From an uncultured Erysipelotrichaceae bacterium (lineage in GTDB: Bacteria; Bacillota_I; Bacilli_A; Erysipelotrichales; Coprobacillaceae), in assembly GCA_910588075.1 (NCBI GenBank), contig CAJUOS010000046.1:1-17880 (forward strand): a stretch of DNA of 17,880 bases, read 5' to 3'. Under the pieces are notes generated by a model. It made no database searches, was not told where the DNA came from, and saw only the letters and a program-made list of their open reading frames with translations. The translations under genes were made by a program, and so were the position numbers. Of this stretch, positions 1-7,413 are shown piece after piece. Position 1 is the stretch's first letter, and every line of letters starts with the position of its first letter.

Positions 1-2684
1 ATAGTATAGAAACAAAACAAACCAGAAAGATTGTTGAAGTAAATAATTTTGCACAGAAATTTTTTCAATACAATTTGAATACTGAAGAAGGAAGAAAAGC
101 ATTAGATTATCTTCATTCAAGAAATATCTCTGATGAAATCATTAGTGAATTAGGAATAGGCTATGCAACAGAGAAAGATGTTTTTTCTAATCACAAAGAT
201 GTTTTCACTTTTGAAGAAGCTGGACTAGTATATTTTAATAAAGATTACAAAAAGGATATTTTTAAAGGAAGAATTACTTTTCCAATTTATGATGAGCATG
301 GTGTTTTAGTTGGATTTAGTGGAAGAATTTTGGATAAAAGTGCAAGTGATATAAAATATTTGAACACACGAGAAACTGATGTTTTTAATAAATCAAAAAT
401 ATTATTTAATTTTGATAAAGCAATAAGTTATAATAAAGTTCATTCAAAAGATTTACAGCTACAACAATTATATCTAGTTGAAGGTTATATGGATGTTGTA
501 GGATGTAAAAAAATAGGAATCCATAATGTTGTAGCAACTATGGGGACTGCATTATCAAATGAACAAATAGAAATGCTTAAAAATTCTCATTGTAAGATTA
601 ATTTGATGTGTGATACAGATTTACCAGGACGAACTGCTATGCTTGAAGATATTAAGTTATTAAAAAAAGCTGGTATTGATTATTCAATTATAGATTTATC
701 ACAATTCTTTGATGAAAAAGACATAGGTGAAATATCCGAAAATAGTGATAAATATAGAAACCACAATCTTAAAGTATTAGTTGATTCTTTCAAAGTTTCA
801 GGATTAACATTTCAAGTACGTGAATATATGCGACGAAATTCATGGGAACTATTGAATAGTGAACAAGTCAAAGAATTGGTTTCATATTTTAAAGTAGAAC
901 AAATGAATGATTCTGAAATTACGAATTTTATTGATACTGTCAAAAATAAATGTATGCTTTCAGAGAAGCAAATTGAAAATATTATATATCCAGATCAAAA
1001 GATGAAGAGTTTTAAAGAAAAACTTTTGCATGATCATATTTTAAATTTACTTGAAAAAGAGATAAAAAGCAGAGAAAATGTAATCTTACTTAAATATTTC
1101 AACGAGAATAAAAATATATTTTATTCTACGATTCTAAAAATAATTGAAAAAAATTCAGATAAATTGATTAATTTGGAAAATGGTATTATTCGTATTGCTA
1201 CTGCAGTTAATGCTTATTTAAGAATTGATAAAAATTATAAAATATATGAAAATCTTAATAGGTTTAAGTTTCCTAATATTTTTAAAAAAATGTTTGTTAT
1301 AAAAGAGAATGAAGTAAAATCCATTTCGATTGATACAAAATCAGAAAATCATTTAATTCAGTATTTTGAGCAGGAATTGAAAGAAAACCATGATAAAACG
1401 CTTCAAGAAGCAAAAGAAGTTTATATTATTAATTCAATTGATGATTTATTTCAGATTCTTCCAACAAAGATGATAGATCCTTTTGCATTTCATAGAATTC
1501 AAGATGCTATGTTTAATGATGAGATAGCTGTTTTTGATTTTAATCATTGTTTTGATGAAGAAGAATTAAAAAAAGGAATTTTAAATATGTTTGATCAGTC
1601 GTATAAAGATGAAAATGGAAGACTGAAAAAAATTATGCTTTTATCCAATATAAATCATCATATTGACTATAAACTTAAACCTATAAAGAAAGTCCAAGAT
1701 ACAATAAATTCTCATTCAATAGATCAAAAAAAAGAATTAGATGCAGACAATTCTTTTTATCAAAATCAAAAAATGAAATTAGATGATATTCCAGAAACGT
1801 TTAAAGTATTGGATTCAAAAACAAATGAAATGATAATAGGCTGCACAATAGATAAGGTTTTATTTTCTAAAAGTTCTTACCATACAAACGAATATCTGTT
1901 TATAAGAGTTCCTAATTCTAATATGAAATATTATATTAGAGCAGACAGGAAAGATATTACATCAATGCGAGAAGGAAAAACATTATTTTATAAGATGGAT
2001 ATAAATCAAGAATTTGAGCTTTATAATGCCTCAAATCAACAAATTGGAAAAAAAATTAATACTGCTGAATTACTACATTATTTTGATAAAAAGGAAAAAG
2101 AAAGAAATATATCACAAGATTATTTTGTAGTATTTAAGAGTTTAATTATAAAGAAAGCCAATGATGGCTATTATATAAAATCTCCAAAAGATCCAAATGT
2201 AGCATATTTTGTTCCACAAGGGTTAGTAAAGTGGAAAGATGAGAATAAGAAATCATTACAGGTGTTTTTAAAACAAAATTCAATCAGCCAATATTCTTTT
2301 GATCCAAAATCTAATAAATTACATTTTGAGAAAATCGTCAACAAAGAAGAATTAAAAGAAGTATTCAAAATTTATAAAGTAAAGAATCATAAATCTAAAC
2401 CAGATAAAATTGCTATTTCTTTTAAGAAAAGTGATGTAGATTTGTATACAATTGATGGAAAAGAAATCGCCGTTATTAATATTCAAATTGATGGCAGAAA
2501 TATGCAACTTAAAATTCCAGAAAAATATATTTCAAAAAGAACAACTCATGAGTATTTCTTCACGCTTAATTCACAGTGGAAATATACTTTGTCTGATAAT
2601 GAGTATTCAAAAAAAGTTACTGCATTAGAACTAAACAAATTATTCTCAAAGGATATGTCTTATCAAATAAAGAAAGAGGTGTAA
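1..2684 (+). CDS. DnaG-type primase with long C-terminal extension, 5' partial
   Basis: The reading frame is open to the left edge (first whole codon at base 3), so the true start and any CHC2 zinc finger lie outside the window. A TTG at 75 is not a believable start, because primase homology continues upstream of it. Counting from that TTG, the DnaG core shows KGRITFPIYD (64-73), GFSGRIL (80-86) and KYLNTRET (94-101). The TOPRIM domain follows, with VEGYMDVV (135-142) and the metal-binding DTDLPG (180-185), so the acidic residues E136, D180 and D182 are kept. Family knowledge says this enzyme makes RNA primers, here probably for the transferred single strand. Residues from about 430 to 869 are not standard DnaG and hold three degenerate repeats of about 80 residues (see findings). 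It lies 3 bases before the pcfB-like gene, in the same operon. The primase call is firm; the role of the extension is unknown. Confidence 0.88.
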   Translation, partial: SIETKQTRKIVEVNNFAQKFFQYNLNTEEGRKALDYLHSRNISDEIISELGIGYATEKDVFSNHKDVFTFEEAGLVYFNKDYKKDIFKGRITFPIYDEHGVLVGFSGRILDKSASDIKYLNTRETDVFNKSKILFNFDKAISYNKVHSKDLQLQQLYLVEGYMDVVGCKKIGIHNVVATMGTALSNEQIEMLKNSHCKINLMCDTDLPGRTAMLEDIKLLKKAGIDYSIIDLSQFFDEKDIGEISENSDKYRNHNLKVLVDSFKVSGLTFQVREYMRRNSWELLNSEQVKELVSYFKVEQMNDSEITNFIDTVKNKCMLSEKQIENIIYPDQKMKSFKEKLLHDHILNLLEKEIKSRENVILLKYFNENKNIFYSTILKIIEKNSDKLINLENGIIRIATAVNAYLRIDKNYKIYENLNRFKFPNIFKKMFVIKENEVKSISIDTKSENHLIQYFEQELKENHDKTLQEAKEVYIINSIDDLFQILPTKMIDPFAFHRIQDAMFNDEIAVFDFNHCFDEEELKKGILNMFDQSYKDENGRLKKIMLLSNINHHIDYKLKPIKKVQDTINSHSIDQKKELDADNSFYQNQKMKLDDIPETFKVLDSKTNEMIIGCTIDKVLFSKSSYHTNEYLFIRVPNSNMKYYIRADRKDITSMREGKTLFYKMDINQEFELYNASNQQIGKKINTAELLHYFDKKEKERNISQDYFVVFKSLIIKKANDGYYIKSPKDPNVAYFVPQGLVKWKDENKKSLQVFLKQNSISQYSFDPKSNKLHFEKIVNKEELKEVFKIYKVKNHKSKPDKIAISFKKSDVDLYTIDGKEIAVINIQIDGRNMQLKIPEKYISKRTTHEYFFTLNSQWKYTLSDNEYSKKVTALELNKLFSKDMSYQIKKEV
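1818..2645 (+). repeat. Three tandem degenerate protein repeats in the primase C-terminus
   Basis: Three units of about 80-90 residues lie at roughly 1818-2084, 2112-2366 and 2397-2645. Each has a beta-rich pattern that starts with a short hydrophobic strand plus F(K/S)K, continues through a YYIR, YFVP or LKIP strand and a Y-x-(L/F) strand, and closes with a short helix ending in L-x-x-x-F (AELLHYF, EELKEVF, LELNKLF). The match is visible by eye at the protein level only; the DNA is too diverged to be a recent duplication. No named domain is recognised. Confidence 0.5.
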
Positions 2685-2687
2685 AAT

Positions 2688-3842
2688 ATGCCAGATGTAA
2701 CAGAGGCTAGGCACGAGATGGAACAAGCTGAGAGATCAGCTGCTAAATTAGCAAAAATATTAAAAGTGGCAGCAAGAATATTACAAAAAGCCATTAAAAT
2801 AGCAACAGGATTTCTTGATAGAGTATTTCATTTTTCAAGTGGTGCAAAAAGCTATAGAGAAATCACCAAAAATGCTGTTCAAACAGGAATGGTGGATAAT
2901 CTGTCAAAGGAAGATTTAAGAGAAATTAAACGTTATGCTAAAAAGTGGAATATGAAATATGCCATTATTAAAGCTAAAGATGATGAAGTCAAAAAAGTTA
3001 ATCTATTAACAAAAGCATTATCGGTTTTTTCAAAGGAAAAAGAAGAAGCGGATTATTGTATTATTTATGATTTGAAGTATCAAGAAGTATTAACAAAGAT
3101 ACTTAAAAATGTTGTTACTGCGCGTGTTAATAGGCAAATGTCAAAAGATCCAGCATTAAGAACAGATTATAATAAAGATGGTGTTATAGATGAAAAGGAT
3201 CTTCAAATAGAATCTAAAAGCAATGATTTAAAAGCTGATGACTTAAAATTAAACCATGAATATGGAACACTACATAGGATTGAGTTTAAAGATAAAAATC
3301 ATCTTGTCTATGAAATCAGTAAAGAGGATTATGAAAAAATCTATTTAGAATCTCAAGTGGAAGTCCAGTCATTTTCAGCAACCGTTGTACGAAATCTTCA
3401 AAATGAAGAAATAGTTGCTATTTCTGTAGCACCCAAAAATCAACAAAAACTTATGGATGTTTTTCTTACTCATTCAGTAGAACCACAATCGGAGATGGTT
3501 ATTAACTTTGATAGAGATAAAAGTAAGATAGATCCAGAACATTGTTATCATATAGAAATGAATAACGATGAATTTCAAGATTTTAAAGAAAAATATAAAG
3601 AAACAAGTTACAATTCTTATAAGAGAGATGATAAATGGAATGTTATTATAAATTCGGATTCAGTAAAAAAAAACTTCGAGAAAAGCACGAAATCGAAGTC
3701 TTTAGAAGAACTATACAAAGAGATTCAACCTTCAAAAGAAGAGGTTAAATTAGATATTTCTAAAGAAAATACAGAGGTCTCTATTGATGATTTAGATCTT
3801 AATGAAATAGATGTTGATATAGAACTTGAAAAAGAAATATGA
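2688..3842 (+). CDS. pcfB: PcfB-like (DUF3801) conjugation protein
   Basis: This 384-residue cytoplasmic protein is encoded directly upstream of the coupling protein, the normal place for PcfB, which in pCF10 is a relaxosome accessory factor that helps dock the complex on the VirD4-type receptor. Residues 51-145 carry the DUF3801-type core: GAKSYREI, then LSKEDLREIKRYAKKW and YAIIKAKDDE. The N-terminal 45 residues are helical and basic. Residues 160-171 form a textbook EF-hand-like loop. The region after 190 is an extension I do not recognise, with an acidic tail (350-384). The ATG has GAGGTG six bases upstream, next to the primase stop. Its stop overlaps the next start as ATGA, so translation is probably coupled to virD4. 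The family call rests on motif memory and position. Confidence 0.75.
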   Translation: MPDVTEARHEMEQAERSAAKLAKILKVAARILQKAIKIATGFLDRVFHFSSGAKSYREITKNAVQTGMVDNLSKEDLREIKRYAKKWNMKYAIIKAKDDEVKKVNLLTKALSVFSKEKEEADYCIIYDLKYQEVLTKILKNVVTARVNRQMSKDPALRTDYNKDGVIDEKDLQIESKSNDLKADDLKLNHEYGTLHRIEFKDKNHLVYEISKEDYEKIYLESQVEVQSFSATVVRNLQNEEIVAISVAPKNQQKLMDVFLTHSVEPQSEMVINFDRDKSKIDPEHCYHIEMNNDEFQDFKEKYKETSYNSYKRDDKWNVIINSDSVKKNFEKSTKSKSLEELYKEIQPSKEEVKLDISKENTEVSIDDLDLNEIDVDIELEKEI

Positions 3843-5788
3843 TAATTAAAAAAACAAAAAAAACGAATCCAATAGTTTATATTATTTTTTTACTCTTTGT
3901 AGCTTGGTTTGGAATAAAAATATCAACTTTTATGCAACTTGACAACGGGAAAATGACTATTGAAGTATTAGAAAAAGCTACCAATTCTTTATTTGTATTA
4001 TACCCAGTTATGATCAATCAGAAATCATTATCAATGGTATTTTTTTTATGTGTTTTTTCTTGGGCTTTTTTATATTCACTTTTAAATAGTCAAAAAAAGA
4101 ATATTCAAGAAGATACATATGGATCAGCGGAATGGGGTGATTTTAAAAGTATTTCAAAGTATGTTGATCCAAATCCCTGTCATAACCAAATTTTTTCCAA
4201 ACATGTGCAAATATCTATGGATATGTCAAGAAGCAATAGAAGTAGACATACATTACTTGTAGGTATTCCAGGGACTGGTAAATCACGTTATTATTATAAA
4301 CCAAATATTATTAATGCTTATGGATCAATTGTTGTAACTGATCCAAAAGGGGAACTTTTAAGAGATACAGGTGAATCACTGATTGCTAAAGACTATGATG
4401 TTAGGGTCTTAAATCTTGATGAAAAATGGTTATCTAATAGTTATAATCCATTTCATTATATTAGAAAACTCCCTAAAGAAGCATATGATATTTTAGATGA
4501 AAATGGTAATCCAAAAGATATAGATGATATTCAAGAAATGTTTGAGTCTAATTATGCTGAAGATGATGTTATGACACTTATTAACACAATTATGAAAAAT
4601 ACAAAGTCAGAAATGATTCAGCAACAAACAGGAGATCCATTTTGGGAAAAAGCAGAAATGATTTTTGATCAAGCCTGCTTTTTTTATACAATGCAATTAC
4701 CTGAAGAACAACGAACAATGGAAACAGTTCTTAATCTTATGAGAAAAGCTATTGCCAAAGGTGATGGCGATTCAGAATTAGATAAATTATTCAAAGCATG
4801 GGAATTAAGAGAACCTAACCATATTGGGGTGAGACAATATAATTTTTTTAAAACTGCTCGTGGAAATATGGTTAATACAATTGTCATGTGTGCTGTTGCT
4901 CGATTAGCTGGAGTATTTGAAATTGCTCAGATTAGAAGGATAACAAAAAATGATGAACTTGAATTAGATAGATTAGGGAAACCTGGAAAAGAAGGGAAAA
5001 TTGCTATCTTTATTGTTACGAAGCCAGGTGATGATACATATAATTGCATAGCAAATATTGCTTATTCTCAAATGTTTAATATTTTAGATACGGCTGCTAA
5101 ACAATATGATGGTTATCTTCCTACGCCAGTTAATATGTATATGGATGAATGGGCTCAGCTTGGAGAAATACCAAGATTTCTTGAGAATTTAGCGTATGTA
5201 AGAAGTTTAAATGTAGGTATTACCATTGGGATTCAATCTTTTGCTCAATTGAAGAAAGTTTATGATAAAAATTGGGAAGCAATATTAGATTGTGTTGAAA
5301 ATATTTTATTCTTAGGTGCAAATTCACATGAATCACTTAAATATATAAGTGACATGTTAGATAAGAAGACGTGGTATAAGCGTTCATCATCTAGACAATT
5401 TGGACGTAATGGTCACTCTTCGCATTCTGATGATGTTGTGGGTCGTGAATTAGCAACAGTTGGAGAATTGTTTTTAATGGAAAAAAATAAATGTATTTTA
5501 TTAATGAAAGGTGAAAGACCATTCTTTGATGATTTGTATGAATTAGATAGACATCCTAGATATGATACTATCTACGAAATTAGAAACAAAGAAACAATTA
5601 GAAATCGTCATGATCATGCCAAATATATGCGTGAAAACAAAAAAGAAATTCAATATCATTTACAACTTAAACAGATGGGAATTAAAGGAACGCCAATAAT
5701 TTTAAAACAACATAATTTTTACCCATCTGATATGAAAAAATTTAAGGTGGTGGGAAATGAAGATACAATGATTAATGATTTAGATTAG
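3839..5788 (+). CDS. virD4: VirD4-type type IV coupling protein
   Basis: This 649-residue inner-membrane ATPase should bring the relaxase-DNA complex to the secretion channel. Two N-terminal membrane segments lie at about 12-29 and 63-82. The family signature GSAEWGDF is at 95-102. Walker A is GIPGTGKS (142-149), and the VirD4 hallmark TDPKGEL is at 167-173. Walker B is MYMDEWAQLG (433-442), followed by GIQSFAQL (464-471). The C-terminal 100 residues are charged and variable, as expected for a substrate-contact tail. The start overlaps the stop of the pcfB-like gene by four bases. The stop codon itself forms the foot of a terminator-like hairpin. Length and motif order are complete, with no sign of damage. 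Confidence 0.95.
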   Translation: MIIKKTKKTNPIVYIIFLLFVAWFGIKISTFMQLDNGKMTIEVLEKATNSLFVLYPVMINQKSLSMVFFLCVFSWAFLYSLLNSQKKNIQEDTYGSAEWGDFKSISKYVDPNPCHNQIFSKHVQISMDMSRSNRSRHTLLVGIPGTGKSRYYYKPNIINAYGSIVVTDPKGELLRDTGESLIAKDYDVRVLNLDEKWLSNSYNPFHYIRKLPKEAYDILDENGNPKDIDDIQEMFESNYAEDDVMTLINTIMKNTKSEMIQQQTGDPFWEKAEMIFDQACFFYTMQLPEEQRTMETVLNLMRKAIAKGDGDSELDKLFKAWELREPNHIGVRQYNFFKTARGNMVNTIVMCAVARLAGVFEIAQIRRITKNDELELDRLGKPGKEGKIAIFIVTKPGDDTYNCIANIAYSQMFNILDTAAKQYDGYLPTPVNMYMDEWAQLGEIPRFLENLAYVRSLNVGITIGIQSFAQLKKVYDKNWEAILDCVENILFLGANSHESLKYISDMLDKKTWYKRSSSRQFGRNGHSSHSDDVVGRELATVGELFLMEKNKCILLMKGERPFFDDLYELDRHPRYDTIYEIRNKETIRNRHDHAKYMRENKKEIQYHLQLKQMGIKGTPIILKQHNFYPSDMKKFKVVGNEDTMINDLD

Positions 5789-5821
5789 CAGCTTAGAAAT
5801 AAGTTGCTTTTTACTTTTTTT
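5787..5821 (+). terminator. Terminator-like hairpin directly after virD4
   Basis: AGCAGCTT (5787-5794) pairs with AAGTTGCT (5801-5808), giving 8 pairs with one G-T wobble, around a six-base loop. A T-rich tract (TTTTT, then T7) follows. It starts inside the virD4 stop codon. It probably stops or reduces transcription before the pilin-type gene. Confidence 0.65.
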
Positions 5822-5846
5822 GAATAACAAAAATTACAAATTCTCA

Positions 5847-5880
5847 TTAGTAGTCAGATGTGACTACTAAATTTTATTTT
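5847..5880 (+). terminator. Second perfect hairpin before the pilin-type gene
   Basis: TTAGTAGTCA (5847-5856) and TGACTACTAA (5861-5870) form a perfect 10-base stem around a GATG loop. ATTTTATTTT follows, and the ribosome binding site GGAGG comes three bases later. It could be a weak terminator, an mRNA-stabilising 5' hairpin, or a dyad operator. The sequence alone cannot separate these. Confidence 0.5.
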
Positions 5881-5893
5881 ATGGAGGTAAAAA

Positions 5894-6208
5894 ATGAAAA
5901 AATTAAAAAATTTAAAAAGTCAAATTACAAAGATATGGATAGGGTTAAATACTCAATTTATTATTGGGTTAACTATGATGCAGTGTGCTTTTGCTGAAAA
6001 CGGAACAGGATCTGTTGATAAATTTCAAGAATTTATTTGTTCTTGGGTTATTAAAATTGGTGGTTTTATTGCATTCGTAGGTGGAATTATGTTTGCTGTT
6101 TCTTGGGCTAGACAGGACGCTGAAGGAAAATCAAATGCGTTATTTGTTTTAATGGCTGGTTTTATGGTGGCTGGTATAGGAGCGGCACCATCTATCTTTG
6201 GTTTATAG
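5894..6208 (+). CDS. VirB2-like pilin candidate, small two-helix membrane protein
   Basis: This 104-residue protein has the layout of VirB2/TrbC pilin-type subunits of conjugation channels. A basic N-terminus and a hydrophobic stretch end in CAFA-EN, a plausible signal peptidase site after A34. Two membrane helices follow at about 52-70 and 82-98, joined by a short polar loop (ARQDAEGKSN). The position between virD4 and the virB6-like gene is where the Maff2 or pilin-like gene sits in Tn1549-type elements. GGAGG at 5883-5887 sets the ATG. Its job is inferred from size, topology and position, because this family has little conserved sequence. It is the first gene after two hairpins. Confidence 0.65.
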   Translation: MKKLKNLKSQITKIWIGLNTQFIIGLTMMQCAFAENGTGSVDKFQEFICSWVIKIGGFIAFVGGIMFAVSWARQDAEGKSNALFVLMAGFMVAGIGAAPSIFGL

Positions 6209-6217
6209 GAGTTTAAG

Positions 6218-7045
6218 ATGGAAGATATAATAAGATGGCTTTTTGGTTTTGAATTTAAACTGTTGGGATTTACAGTTAATATAGGTAATCTTTCTAAAAG
6301 TGTGGTTGATATTTTAAAGGTGGATTTGCAAAATATGAGTTCAGGAGACTTATGGAATATAGCCGAAAGAATACATTCAGCTATTCTTCCAATAGCATAC
6401 AGTTTGTTGGCTATCTTTTTAATGATGGAATTAATTAATGTGTGTTTAGAAATAGATAGATTTGATTGGAAAAGAGTTATTATGACTATGATTAAATTTT
6501 TAATTGTCAAATCATTAGTTGGAGGATCTATGTTATTTGTTCAATGGATAATGGAAACGACTTCTGATTTGTTTTTTAAAGTCTATAATTCTATTTCATC
6601 AACTAATGTTGGTCAAGCAACTTTGGTTGATTCAGTTGTTAAACTGTGTGATACAGGAAGTATCATAACAGATGTATTGATGTTTTTGGTTATTCTTATA
6701 TTTTGGATAGTTTATATAGCTATTGTAGTAGCTGTTATATCAAATGTCTTTGTTCGTATTTTTAAAGTGGTTATGATGGGAAGTTTTTCTGGATTAGCTA
6801 TATCTTCATTAACAAATGAGCATACATCACAAGCTGGAAAAAGTTTTTTTAAAAATTTTATTGCTCTAGGTCTTGAAACATCACTTATGTATTTGTCATG
6901 TATTTTTTATAATTATATATTATCACATCTTTCATCAAGTGGAGATATAGGAAATCTTGTAGGACTAATTGTCGCAAATTCAATTTTTCTGATGCTTATT
7001 CAAATTGTTAATAGTATGGCAAAAGAATTGACAGGAGGTGCTTAA
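6218..7045 (+). CDS. VirB6/TrbL-like polytopic channel protein
   Basis: This 275-residue integral membrane protein probably forms the inner-membrane part of the transfer channel. Hydrophobic segments lie at about 54-78, 87-111, 147-180, 212-234 and 245-265. A conserved-looking stretch at 187-220 (MMGSFSGLAISS, then AGKSFFKNFIALGLE) resembles the cytoplasmic loop and next helix of TrbL/VirB6-type proteins in Gram-positive ICEs. AGGAG at 6207-6211 overlaps the preceding stop and sets the ATG. The gene lies nine bases after the pilin candidate and two bases before prgI. The assignment rests on topology and gene order more than on catalytic motifs. Confidence 0.72.
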   Translation: MEDIIRWLFGFEFKLLGFTVNIGNLSKSVVDILKVDLQNMSSGDLWNIAERIHSAILPIAYSLLAIFLMMELINVCLEIDRFDWKRVIMTMIKFLIVKSLVGGSMLFVQWIMETTSDLFFKVYNSISSTNVGQATLVDSVVKLCDTGSIITDVLMFLVILIFWIVYIAIVVAVISNVFVRIFKVVMMGSFSGLAISSLTNEHTSQAGKSFFKNFIALGLETSLMYLSCIFYNYILSHLSSSGDIGNLVGLIVANSIFLMLIQIVNSMAKELTGGA

Positions 7046-7047
7046 TC

Positions 7048-7413
7048 ATGGATGAAATAGAAGTAAGAATTCATAAAGAAATTAAAGATTTCAAGGAACG
7101 TTATTATGGATTGACATTTAGAGAATGGCTAACATTGATAATAGTTCTTATTATAAATGTTCCATTGTATTTGTTTGGAATAAAACTCATTGGTGATGAT
7201 GCAATGAGTTATATTGTTATTGTGTTTGCTTTTATCATTGGTGGTATTGGATTAGGTAAAATTAATGGTATGTATTTTGAACAAATTTATAAATATATCG
7301 TTAGACAATATTTCTTTTTAAACAAACCATTACCATACAAAACTGATGAAATGTTATTAGAGGAGGAAAGACTCAAAAATGAAAAAAAGAAGTATAAAAA
7401 AATTAAAAAATGA
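7048..7413 (+). CDS. prgI: PrgI-family (VirB3-like) membrane protein
   Basis: This 121-residue protein begins with EVRIHKEIKDF and has GLTFREW before two membrane helices (about 29-45 and 53-70). It then shows GKINGMYFEQ, which matches the usual PrgI pattern (E-V-R-I-x-K-E-I, GLS-x-R, x-x-NG-M-x-x-E-Q). PrgI is the VirB3-like partner of VirB4 in Gram-positive conjugation systems. A very strong AGGAGGTG (7031-7038) precedes the ATG. Its 3' end overlaps virB4 by 35 bases, and the virB4 ribosome binding site lies inside prgI, so the two are probably translated in fixed ratio. Confidence 0.87.
   Translation: MDEIEVRIHKEIKDFKERYYGLTFREWLTLIIVLIINVPLYLFGIKLIGDDAMSYIVIVFAFIIGGIGLGKINGMYFEQIYKYIVRQYFFLNKPLPYKTDEMLLEEERLKNEKKKYKKIKK

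Noticed and set aside
75..2684. TTG at 75 as the start of the primase gene
   Set aside because: The frame is open and primase-like upstream (NNFAQKFFQYNL matches the DnaG core entry), so the start is outside the window.
5820..5850. Promoter before the pilin-type gene (TTGAAT as -35)
   Set aside because: No acceptable -10 hexamer stands at a proper distance.
6025..6510. Minus-strand 161-codon open frame
   Set aside because: It lies antisense to the pilin and VirB6-like genes, has no ribosome binding site or recognisable domain, and is explained by AT-rich shadow coding. Other minus-strand frames (for example 4684-4887, 9424-9678, 15802-15999) were rejected for the same reason.
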